From assembly GCA_028671895.1 (NCBI GenBank), contig CM053813.1:10726001-10790000 (forward strand): a stretch of 64,000 nt of DNA, in the 5' to 3' direction. A program made the translations under genes and the position numbers. Origin of the DNA: Oenanthe sinensis (lineage: Eukaryota; Streptophyta; Magnoliopsida; Apiales; Apiaceae). Of this stretch, positions 1 to 8,403 are shown one piece after another; position 1 is the first letter of the stretch, and every line of letters starts with the position of its first letter. Below the pieces are notes generated by a model. The model did not search any database. It saw nothing but the letters and a program-made list of their open reading frames with translations, and had not been told where the DNA came from.

Positions 1-473
1 TTGCATTTAAATTTTTTAACAAAAATTCACTATATAAAATAATATTAACTTTATTTTTACAAAAAATAAATATGTATTGAACATCTAAATTTTTAAAGTT
101 TTAGCATGAGAAACCGAATCATAAATTAGAATATTTTTAAATTTTTTTATGCTAACGTATTGTAGACTTGGCCATGAGCTATGAAAATTGTGAAATAAAA
201 TTAATAATTTTTTTTGTTTTGTCTAATTTATATCATTTTAAATTATTCTAAATTATATTGCATAAATTTAACTTTAAAAAAATTATATATAAGAATAACA
301 CATGTTTAAATATAAAAATTTATCAAGGAGTTAACTATTTTCGGAAAAGTCCTAATAAATATTATATTAGTTATAATTAGAGTAACAATTAAATTCTTTC
401 AAATTTGAAGATTCAATTTCAATTTTATTGCTTCAATTTCAATTTTATTGCTTCAATTTAACATAATAATTAT
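1..473. other. AT-rich intergenic DNA, no gene seen
   Basis: Very AT-rich sequence with no credible open reading frame. A short direct duplication of the phrase TTCAATTTTATTG lies around 416-455, just before the solo LTR. The last five bases (469-473, ATTAT) are the left target-site duplication of that LTR. Nothing else can be supported. Confidence 0.6.
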
Positions 474-1887
474 TGTTGGGTCCCGGAAGTATCGTAGAAG
501 GGGGGTTGAATGCGATACTGACAACAATTTAAAATTCTTTTCAGAATTTGCGGAATTAAATTATTGCTTAAGCTGAGGGTTCGGGTCTTTGTAGTGTTTG
601 GGAGGCTGACTTACTAGCTTTCTATTTTTATGATATAACAATTAAGATATAGAAATTAGCAAGTAAGTAAACAAGATTCAAGTTAAATATGTATATTAAA
701 CTTGAATGGGTGTTATAGTATTCGGTAGAATAAACATTTAATTCCTAGAACAAATTTGACATGAATTGTTCTACTTAAGGAATTAAAATCAAACTAGCAC
801 AGAAAGTCTGTGAATATGACGTTGCAGACAAATTGCTGAATTTGCTGTTTTTCTACTCCTGAATTATGAAGCAAATGCCTCATATTTATAGAGGAAATTC
901 TGAACTGGTATGACCTTTTTGACTATGACTTATTTTCTTAAAATTAAGCCTTGTATGACTTATAAAATCGTTGGGCATGACATATTCTCGTCGGTATGAC
1001 TTACTGAAGCTCGGTATGACTTTCAGAAATTCGGTATGACTTTCCTTTAATAAGCTCGGTATGACTTATTAAAAAGAAAGGTCGGCAGAAGCTTGGTATG
1101 ACTTATTTTAATTAATTAAAAAGGTCGGTATGACTTTTTAATTAAATAAAATCAGTATGACTATTAATACAAGCCTCGATATGACTTTGATTCAACTGCC
1201 AATTCATTCTCTCGGTATGACTTCTTTCTTCAAAAGCTTCGGTATGACTTTTCAACAGAACAGCTCGGTATGACTTTTTCTTCAGATTCTCGGTATGACT
1301 TATTTAACAAGCTCGGTATGACTTTTCTGTTTTGCATTCGGTATGACTTATTTAAACAGAATTTCGGTATGACTTATTTAAACAAAATTTCGGTATGACT
1401 TTTAATAAATTCTTTTAGACTTTATTAAAAGTCATACCAAGCCATATCTTTTATAATAAATTAATTCCACTTAATTTAATTAAATAATTTATAAATTAAA
1501 TTGAATTCAGCTTGAATTAATTTAATTAGATAAATTAAATAATTAATTAACATTTTGATTAGTAGAATTAAAATACTATCTCGACTTGTATAACCTTTTT
1601 GTTAGCTCCGAAATCTTTCTGCCTTTGTTCTGTCTTCTGTCTAACCACTTGAACTTTTTGATGACGAATCTTCACTGACATTGTTGACACCCTGTGCACT
1701 GGTCTGGTTCACGGATGACTAACTACAATGTTGATTCTCATTTCTTCTGTAGTGGTTTTTGTGTCTTCTCTTGTCATGGCTTCTTTTGTTCTTCCTCTAT
1801 ATTCAATATTTATTATTTACTTCGCTTTCTTATCTGAGTTGAGTTGTCATCTACTTATTACAAATAGGACTAGTAATATGACTTTCA
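474..1887 (-). mobile_element. Solo LTR of a copia (Sirevirus-like) element
   Basis: A 1414-bp LTR begins TGTTGGG and ends CTTTCA on the plus strand, so it reads in the minus direction. It is flanked by a perfect 5-bp duplication ATTAT (469-473 and 1888-1892). No internal region follows, so it is a solo LTR left by LTR-LTR recombination. Its right end (about 1838-1887) resembles the start of the element B LTR in reverse complement, including the phrase GAGTTGAGTTGTCATCTA. About 18 copies of a CGGTATGACTT-like motif lie between 900 and 1440, the same motif that recurs in the B LTR. The hairpin with a purine loop at 488-519 matches those in the other LTRs. It lies about 1.4 kb upstream of the C2 gene. 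Confidence 0.88.
900..1440. repeat. Dispersed CGGTATGACTT motif array in solo LTR
   Basis: Roughly 18 copies of a 10-12 bp motif (CGGTATGACTT with small variants) are spaced irregularly by 15-45 bp of AT-rich sequence. A single inverted copy (AGTCATACC) lies at about 1429-1437. The motif recurs as AGTCATACCGAG in the 3-prime LTR of element B (26340-26530). It may be a regulatory or protein-binding repeat of this LTR family; that role is inferred. Confidence 0.7.
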
Positions 1888-2177
1888 ATTATATTTACAA
1901 AATATATTTAATTATATTAAATTATAATCTTTAAACAATAATTAAAATTAATAAATAAATATAAATTCTAATATTATATATACGCCGAGGGTGGGGGGCA
2001 AAAGTACTAGTTACAATATAAATGCAGCAATTTTTGGCACCAAAGGAGTACCTACACTAATCATTTATGTTGATTGTCATGTTCCCATGAGGTCGTACTC
2101 GAAAAGTGCAAGATACCTTGAGAACATAATAATCAAGCAACTTTGATTCTCTGTGATTTTATGAAACAAATGCAACC

Positions 2178-2652
2178 TCGGGTGAGCAGTAGGTTAGTTA
2201 GATTCAAAAACGAACCCAATCAAAACAATCGAATCAAAGTTTTAAAATATTGTAAATCGAATCAAATCAAAATATTTTATAAACCAGATTGAAAAAATTC
2301 AATTTATTCTCTTCTCTTTCTAAAAACCGAAACTTAAGAAAAGTTATATATTATTGTTTTAATTTTTATATAAATATAATATATTATATATTAAATGTAA
2401 ATATTATATATTTATATTTATATTTATATTTATATTTATATTTAATATAAATACAAATACAAATATATATAATTCCGTCAGTTCAGTTTGAACCAAATTT
2501 TTTCTATTCAAAACCATACCAAACTAAACTAAATTTCAGTTTAAACCGAACAAACCTAACTTACCGAATTTTCAAAAGAATAGAACTGAACCGAATCGGA
2601 TTAGAATTAATCGGTCCAATTCAATTTTTCAATTCGATTTTACTCACCCAAA
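2178..2652. mobile_element. hAT-like MITE
   Basis: A non-coding segment of about 475 bp bounded by imperfect inverted termini: TCGGGTGAGCA on the left, and TACTCACCCAA on the right, which reads TTGGGTGAGTA in reverse complement. It is flanked by a near-perfect 8-bp duplication (ATGCAACC at 2170-2177, ATGCAACT at 2654-2661). The interior is rich in phrases such as AAACCGAA and CGGTTTGG-type words, typical of a widespread plant hAT-derived MITE with GGGTGAGC ends. An AT-only stretch of TATTTA/TATAT words lies near 2395-2470. The exact termini could be off by one or two bases. Confidence 0.55.
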
Positions 2653-3013
2653 CATGCAACTTAAAAAGTAAACAATTAAAATTAGATTTTAATTTTTCAT
2701 TTTCTGTGAATTTTGTTCCCTCTCACCCTTACATTTTTCCCTCTTTTTAAAGTTTTTATTTTTTGAGTCGTTCCCGAGCCATTATACACCTCAACCAAAC
2801 AAAAATATTCTTTCCCGTTCCACTGTCAGATAAAAAAAAAAGTATATCATATTTCAGACGAAAAAGAATAAAACATGTATTGTGACTTCTGAGAGAGGTT
2901 TGTTATTTTGTAATAAGGGTTCGAATGATAAAAATGTCTTTAGTAAAGATAATTTCGTCAAAAAAAAACTGGAGTTATCCATGTCTGGCTTTCAAACAAA
3001 TAGCTAAATTTAG

Positions 3014-3042
3014 CCAATACACTGCCTTGCTAATTTATAAAG
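3014..3042 (+). promoter_or_regulatory. Possible CCAAT and TATA boxes of the C2 gene
   Basis: A CCAAT word at about 3014 and TTTATAAAG at 3034-3042 lie 250-280 bp upstream of the C2 gene start. A CT-rich stretch (3122-3210) resembling a plant 5-prime leader follows. GAGGTAAGG at about 3230 could be a 5-prime UTR splice donor. These are weak signals and only position supports them. Confidence 0.3.
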
Positions 3043-3294
3043 AAACTTGGATAAAAATTGAATGAAAAGTAGAAAAAATAGCTCGCCTTCTCATTGTTAG
3101 AAAAAAACAGCAAACAAATCAACCTCTCTATCCCCCATTCCTGCCTTCCTCTAGATTCTAGCTACCATTTTCCATCTCCATTGCTTTCACATTTTGATCC
3201 TTGCTCGTCGTCCTGAATTTCCCAGGACGACGAGGTAAGGGATAATCGTGTAACGATCCGTTAAAATTAAAATTGGAATCAGAACACAATAATA

Positions 3295-4500
3295 ATGTCA
3301 AAAGTACCTTTCCAGCTTTTAGAGCTGAGCATCATTTCAGCACAGGATCTATCACCAGTTTACAAAAACCTACGTACCTATGCAGTCATATGGATCAACC
3401 CGGACCGCAAACTGCAAACAAAAATTGATCAAACAGGCCACATTAACCCGTCATGGAACGAAAAATTCATGTTTCGTGTGGATGACAAGTTTCTCGATTC
3501 TGAAACAGGCGGTGTCATGATTGAAGTATACGCATTAGGATGGTTACGTGACATTCTCGTTGGATCTGTACGTGTACTTATTAGCAATTTGATTCCACCT
3601 ACTTTAAGAGAACAAAACAATTCTAGTCGCCGGTTTGTTGCACTTCAGATTCGTCGCCCTTCTGGACGTCCTCAAGGTATTCTAAACATGGGTGTTACGC
3701 TGCTCGATAACACCATGAAAAGTATGCCTCTTTGTTCTGAAATAGGCCCGTCTTCCTCTGTTGGATATCGTGATTTAATGGATGGAAAAGCTTATAAAAT
3801 TAATCTCGATAAAAATGAAAAAAATACTCCGAAAAAAGGTGACAAAGGAAAACAGATAGTAGTGGCCAAGAAAGGAGAAGGAGAAAAAGAACAAGAAAAA
3901 GAAAAAGAAAAAGGAATTAAGTTATGGCGATCACGTAGCGATCGTTCAGACCTAAACAGCATTGTCAATCCAAAACAGGGCCATAAACAAGGTAATGGGG
4001 GTGCTACTTCTGTAGTGAACGGTGGTTCAGCTATTAATGGGTCAGTGTTGAATGGTTCAGAGCTTGGCATGCCAATGAAAGGTGGATCAATGATATCGGA
4101 TGTGGGCCCATCCCCATCAGTAGTAGCAGCAGCAGTGGCTAGAGGAATATACCCCACACAGTTGCCTGTCCCACATGATGCAGGGAGTTCAATATTAGGG
4201 GATTGGACCGTGGAAGAGTCAAGCATTGAAGGATTACAAACAAAGATTGATAGATGGAGAATGGAGCTTCCACAAGCATACAACAATTTTGAAAATCGCG
4301 ATAAGAGAAGTACAGGAGGGAAGACATCGAGGAGGTCGAGGCGTCGTGGTGGTTCAGCACCAGACGCGCGATTGATTTCGTGCTTTGGGAATATATGTGG
4401 GTGTGAAATAACCATAGTTTGTGGAGGAAATGATAAGAAGAAACTTAATAGGTGTGATAGTAGCAGGAGTAACTATGATTCTGAATTAAGTCATTATTAA
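3295..4500 (+). CDS. C2-domain protein, SRC2/CaLB-like
   Basis: A 401-residue single-exon protein, and the only host gene seen in the window. Residues about 5-125 form an N-terminal C2 domain: it opens with LLELSIISAQDL, followed by YAVIWINPDRK and NPSWNEKFMF, the strand-2 to strand-4 region of plant SRC2/BAP-type C2 domains. Several calcium-loop aspartates usual in C2 domains are not obvious, so lipid or protein binding may be weakly calcium-dependent or independent. A charged lysine/glutamate stretch (about 195-210) and a low-complexity Ser/Gly/Asn linker follow. The C-terminus has a Cys-rich patch (CFGNICGCEI) near residue 362, preceded by an Arg-rich cluster. This matches Arabidopsis CaLB-type proteins with an N-terminal C2 and long disordered tail. 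The first ATG of the frame was used. The frame is intact. Confidence 0.85.
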   Translation: MSKVPFQLLELSIISAQDLSPVYKNLRTYAVIWINPDRKLQTKIDQTGHINPSWNEKFMFRVDDKFLDSETGGVMIEVYALGWLRDILVGSVRVLISNLIPPTLREQNNSSRRFVALQIRRPSGRPQGILNMGVTLLDNTMKSMPLCSEIGPSSSVGYRDLMDGKAYKINLDKNEKNTPKKGDKGKQIVVAKKGEGEKEQEKEKEKGIKLWRSRSDRSDLNSIVNPKQGHKQGNGGATSVVNGGSAINGSVLNGSELGMPMKGGSMISDVGPSPSVVAAAVARGIYPTQLPVPHDAGSSILGDWTVEESSIEGLQTKIDRWRMELPQAYNNFENRDKRSTGGKTSRRSRRRGGSAPDARLISCFGNICGCEITIVCGGNDKKKLNRCDSSRSNYDSELSHY

Positions 4501-5509
4501 TATTCTTTAATTTTATGGTATTAAAAGACATCCCTGAGTATGTAAATGGATGCACGTATGTGCATGTGTTTGGTAATGTTGCATATGCAGGAAATGTATG
4601 TACGAAGCTGGTGATTTTGAAACCTTTGAGGGTTATATATGTTGTGTCTTACTGATTTGGTTCAACTAGAATGTGGGAAGAAAGAGATGATTCTATTAAT
4701 CAATTTTGTTGACATTTTATATCAGTTTTACATTTCTGAGCTCATTTGGTGCTATATTTATGTTGTACTTAGATTACTTCCTTTCTTCTGCTGTATTATT
4801 TTGTGCCATATGAAATGTGTTCATCACCAATATTCACATACCCAAATACATGATTTAAAAAAAATTGTTGAGGATTGAGGGTTACAAGAGGCCCCGAACC
4901 GAATCATGCTCTCCCCTAACAAGAGCATCTCCCTGAATTCTTTTTTAAATGAATAATTATATTAAACGGAAAGAAAACATCTTACAAAGGAGGAGGCTAA
5001 TCGGCTGCCTGAGTAGGATTAAGAGGAGTAAGATTTTCATCCGGTGTATAGTAGCACTTCGTTTATCAAAGCAATCATGGTTAGAGTATGAGCGAAACTA
5101 TTACAACTTCTTGGTTTGAATTCTACATTTTTCTTGCGGTCAGGGCGTGACAAACAATTTCGGGGTGCACTCCAAAATTTTAAAATTGTGCTTTCATATA
5201 TATTTTCATATATATTAAAATCATTAAACTATATTTTTTAAATAAAATAAATTATCGAAAGATATTGCATACAAAAAATAAAGTCTAAAATATCCACTTA
5301 AAAATATATACTCTTCTTACATGTTTTACAACAAAATCATTTATAACACTTTCAATATCAACTTCATCCAAAACATCACTTTTAGTTGCCATCAAAGTTA
5401 GTCCATATAAAGTAGTATAAATTTAGGGCTTGAGGACCAATGTGCCATAGCTCATCCCGCACTACCCACCCAGCGCCACCCCTACTTGCCACAATTAGAT
5501 AGTAGATTA
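4501..5509. other. 3-prime flank of C2 gene, no further gene
   Basis: The first 300-400 bp are T-rich and plausibly the 3-prime UTR of the C2 gene. The only open frame of note (4639-4878, 79 codons) has hydrophobic, low-information content and no recognisable family. A GAGCATCTCC word at about 4922, like the terminus of the MITE at 5510, may be a fragment of the same family. Otherwise nothing is supported. Confidence 0.5.
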
Positions 5510-5812
5510 GAGCATCTCCAAATGTAATATGCAAAGTTGTTAGTTAAAATGATTAGTTATAATAATTATATAAAATTTTAGTTAAGAGAAAGTGTATGTA
5601 CTTCAATCGAGTTATCTATAATTATAGTCATGGGTAAAATTATACCTAAAAGATTTACGGGTTCAATAAATATAGAAGATGAAGATCAAATATACTTATC
5701 TATAGTTTTTGCTAAGAAAAAAAAGGTTGGAGTGCCTTAATTTTTAGATATGGTACCACCTAGATGCCACATAGATAATTTAGCTAATGGATCTCTACCA
5801 TTGGAGATACTC
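5510..5812. mobile_element. Tourist-like (PIF/Harbinger) MITE
   Basis: A 303-bp non-coding element with inverted termini: GAGCATCTCCAAATG at the left and CATTGGAGATACTC at the right. It is flanked by a 3-bp duplication TTA (5507-5509 and 5813-5815), which is the target preference of PIF/Harbinger elements. It has no transposase. The ORF of 61 codons inside it on the minus strand is chance. Confidence 0.75.
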
Positions 5813-5815
5813 TTA

Positions 5816-6238
5816 TAAGTGCTAGCAAGTGTGTTCGAGCTAACTGCCGAAAAACTCATTAAATTTTTCTCTAATTTGCTAATTAACCAATCATGTTTGT
5901 TTTTCACAAGTTTAACCAACAAACTTTATAAAATCATGCAAACTTTAACCGTGGTTAAGTTAAAATCATGCTACTATGATAATATCGGAATATGATCCTC
6001 CAACGACACAATCCAATGAGTAATATTGATGCTAGTAAAATGCATATTTTGTTGTTTATCGAAAGAAAAATTTGTGCTTTTCAATTGTGTGATTGTTATT
6101 TTAGTAAAATAATATACATCTATGCCACGTGGTAAACAGTAATATAACAAATAGTGTTCACGTCAGATTTTCACAAAATTTTGCATGATTTTATAAATTT
6201 ATTGATTAAATATGTGAAAAATAAATATAAGTGATTAA
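5816..6238. other. Intergenic, nothing recognised
   Basis: AT-rich sequence with no credible coding frame and no repeat structure that I could define. It ends at the TTTAC target duplication (6239-6243) of the TRIM. Confidence 0.5.
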
Positions 6239-6243
6239 TTTAC

Positions 6244-6400
6244 TGTAACATCCCATATCGAATAGATAAAGTGTATTTGGGCCCTTTATAAGGACAAGTC
6301 AATAACTAATGTATACCTAAAATTGCTAGCTTTTTATGGGCTGACCTGTGGTGGGTTGTTGGGCTTGATATGCATTCAGTTATGGGATTGGGTTGTTATA
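6244..6400 (+). repeat. TRIM left LTR
   Basis: A 157-bp LTR nearly identical to the one at 6956-7112. The differences I noticed are CCATATCG versus CCACATCG and a few substitutions after GGGCTGA. It ends in TA rather than the canonical CA. Confidence 0.85.
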
Positions 6401-6402
6401 AA

Positions 6403-6415
6403 TGGTATCAGAGCC
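6403..6415 (+). promoter_or_regulatory. TRIM primer binding site (tRNA-iMet)
   Basis: TGGTATCAGAGCC lies two bases after the left LTR. It is complementary to the 3-prime end of plant initiator tRNA-Met. Confidence 0.85.
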
Positions 6416-6616
6416 AACTCTCGAAAACTTGATTCGTCAAGTTGCCGGAGGTGGGGACACGAAGGCTGGTGGTATTATCCCACAATGGACAGAGGTCCGG
6501 AGGTGGGGACACGAAGCTAGCCGGTATTATCCCACAATGGCTAGAGAGGTACGATCTGGGCCTATGGGCTATCTGTTCGGCCTGACGAGGACATCAGAAA
6601 TTTAAATGGGGGAGTT

Positions 6617-6849
6617 TGTAACACCTCAGTCCCACATCGAGTAGATTGAGATAATTTGTTCAGTATATAAGTAAAAGTACTACTACTAAGTGTACCAACA
6701 ATCATTGATCTTTTGGGGGCCTGTGGTGGGCTTATGGATTACTCAAGTTGTTGTATTTGGGCCAGTTTATTTTGGCTTACTTCGGATTCGGAAGTCGGGA
6801 CTTGACCCGATTTTCGAAAAAGACTCGGGATTTGACCTGGGTTGTCACA
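6617..6849 (+). repeat. TRIM middle LTR of divergent type
   Basis: A 233-bp segment starting TGTAACACC right after a purine tract (GGGGGAG at 6608-6614) and ending TTGTCACA. A second primer site, TGGTATCAGAGCC, follows at 6852-6864. Only its ends and a CTGTGGTGGG phrase match the outer LTRs, so it comes from a related but distinct TRIM family. Confidence 0.75.
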
Positions 6850-6955
6850 AATGGTATCAGAGCCATACCCGGCCGGAAGTGCAAAGGCACTGCCCGGGTT
6901 CCGTAAATTTGTTTGTGGGCTCGACGAGGACGTCGACCCAATAAGGTGGGGTGTT

Positions 6956-7112
6956 TGTAACATCCCACATCGAATAGATAAAGTGTATTTGGGCCCTTTA
7001 TAAGGACAAGTCAATAACTAATGTATACCTAAAATTGCTAGCTTTTTATGGGCTGATCTATGGTGGGTTGTTGGATTTGGTATGCATTCAGTTATGGGCT
7101 TGGGTTGTTATA
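6956..7112 (+). repeat. TRIM right LTR
   Basis: A 157-bp LTR matching 6244-6400. It is preceded by the purine-rich AAGGTGGGGTGT and followed directly by the TTTAC target duplication. Confidence 0.85.
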
Positions 7113-7117
7113 TTTAC

Positions 7118-8169
7118 AAACCGAGAAAAGTTTAACGAATATCATTTAGAAAGGACTCGCACCAATTCAAGAGAGCTACGAGCATTAATATCGCACCAAT
7201 TCATTGATATGCCACATTTGCATGTTATAACAGTAATGTGTTAAAACTCAGCAACACAAAAAACATTTTATTATTTAAACCAAAAAAATCCATGGGGCTT
7301 AAAGTGAAATAATTTTTAATCTCATTTTATAGACCATTCTAGGTCGGAATTACTTTAGTACAACCCCAGAGAGTATGGAAGATATACTATACTGCGCATT
7401 TTTATAATGATTTTTGTATTTGGTGTGAATAACAATACAATAAAGTGCAATCTCAATAAATTAATAATGTTAGGGTCGACAAATTTTATTAATTTATCGA
7501 GATTATTAATTAATCGGGATAAAAGATGTACGGTTACTGTTATGTTAGGTTCAAAAATCTATATTGAAAATTTTATGCCCAAATTTCAACAAGTGTTATT
7601 TTTTATGGTCCAGTATTTATTGAGCTGAATTTATATTTGTTCGGGTGGATTATAATTGATGTTATTGCAGAACCTCCGGGGTTAATTGGTAAATGAAGGT
7701 CATCCGGGTTTAATCATTAATGAAGGCCTCCGGGGTTAATGGTTGAAGACCCTTACTATGTACTCCAAGAGTTATCCTCGGCGGGGAGCTATAGGATACT
7801 ACTCAGGGGAGAGCATGGTTCAGTTCAGGACAATTTTATCGTGAAACCGAACCTGAAACCGCATGTTTTCGGTTTTTAAAATTGAAAATCACAACCTCAA
7901 CCGAACTGTTGGTTTCGGTTTTAAAAAACTTGGTTCAATTTTAATGAAAAAATCATAAAAGTATTATAAGACTTTAAATTTATAAATAGTAATGTTCTCG
8001 ACTTTTGGACAAAAAGTTTATAACTTACGTTTTTATTAGTTAGTTTTATATTAAAGTTGATTGAAATTGTATATTAATTAGTTATATAATTGATTCTAAT
8101 TGTCTCGATTAAATAATAAAATAAATACTAATTTCATTATGTAATAATCAATCCTCACCTTAGAAGAAA
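7118..8169. other. Intergenic with degraded MITE traces
   Basis: No gene is seen. Around 7452-7520 an inverted pair (AATCTCAATAAATTAATAAT and ATTAATTTATCGAGATT) looks like a relic of a common plant MITE with TAAATTAATA ends. At about 7795 a CAGGGGAGAGCA terminus followed by GGTTCAGTTCAGG and GGTTTCGGTTTT words resembles a hAT-type MITE whose other end I could not fix (possibly near 8163). Short duplicated phrases around CTCCGGGGTTAAT occur at 7670-7740. Confidence 0.35.
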
Positions 8170-8385
8170 TTGATGGCCTCTCATTTACACACTCTCCTTT
8201 TGCCAAGGTATGCAAACTTTGCCTCTCACACACCTCACTCACTCCACTCAGTCCTTTTGCCAAGGTATACAAACTTTGCCTCTCACACACCTCACCCACT
8301 CCACTCAGTCCTTTTATCAAGGTATGTAAACTTTGCCTCTCACACACCTCACACACTCTCCTTTTGCCAGGGTATGAATTGTTTC
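8170..8385. repeat. 57-bp tandem repeat, about 3.5 copies
   Basis: Units starting CCTTTTGCCAAGGTATG recur at 8196, 8253, 8310 and 8360, giving spacings of 57, 57 and 50 bp. Each holds the phrase AACTTTGCCTCTCACACACC. Open frames cross it on both strands only because of the periodicity. It sits at the left breakpoint of element A. Whether it belongs to A or to the host is not clear. Confidence 0.75.
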
Positions 8386-8403
8386 ATTGGATGATTAATG
8401 AAT

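Larger units (their letters stand above)
6244..7112 (+). mobile_element. TRIM retroelement with three LTRs
   Basis: A miniature LTR retroelement flanked by a perfect 5-bp duplication TTTAC (6239-6243 and 7113-7117). The outer LTRs (6244-6400 and 6956-7112) are both 157 bp, begin TGTAACATCCCA and end GGTTGTTATA. A third, different LTR-like segment (6617-6849, 233 bp) begins TGTAACACC and ends TTGTCACA. LTRs 1 and 2 are each followed by a tRNA-Met primer site, and LTRs 2 and 3 are each preceded by a purine-rich tract (GGGGGAG before LTR 2, GGTGGGG before LTR 3). There is no coding capacity. The order is LTR, internal, LTR, internal, LTR. Confidence 0.85.

Noticed and set aside
3792..4415. 207-codon minus-strand ORF
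   Set aside because: A shadow of the C2 gene, opposite its low-complexity linker, with no domain of its own.
4639..4878. 79-codon ORF downstream of the C2 gene
   Set aside because: Hydrophobic T-rich frame in the probable 3-prime UTR, without a recognisable family.
6403..6415. TGGTATCAGAGC words as tRNA gene fragments
   Set aside because: They are complementary to a tRNA 3-prime end and sit just inside LTRs, so they are primer binding sites.
6323..7014. Several short ORFs of 60-90 codons on both strands
   Set aside because: They lie inside the TRIM LTRs and internal regions, have no family resemblance and are explained by repeat sequence.
8170..8394. ORF with a repeated LPRYANFASHTPH-like peptide
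   Set aside because: Its periodicity is that of the 57-bp DNA repeat, and a repetitive frame is also open on the other strand, so it is not evidence for coding.
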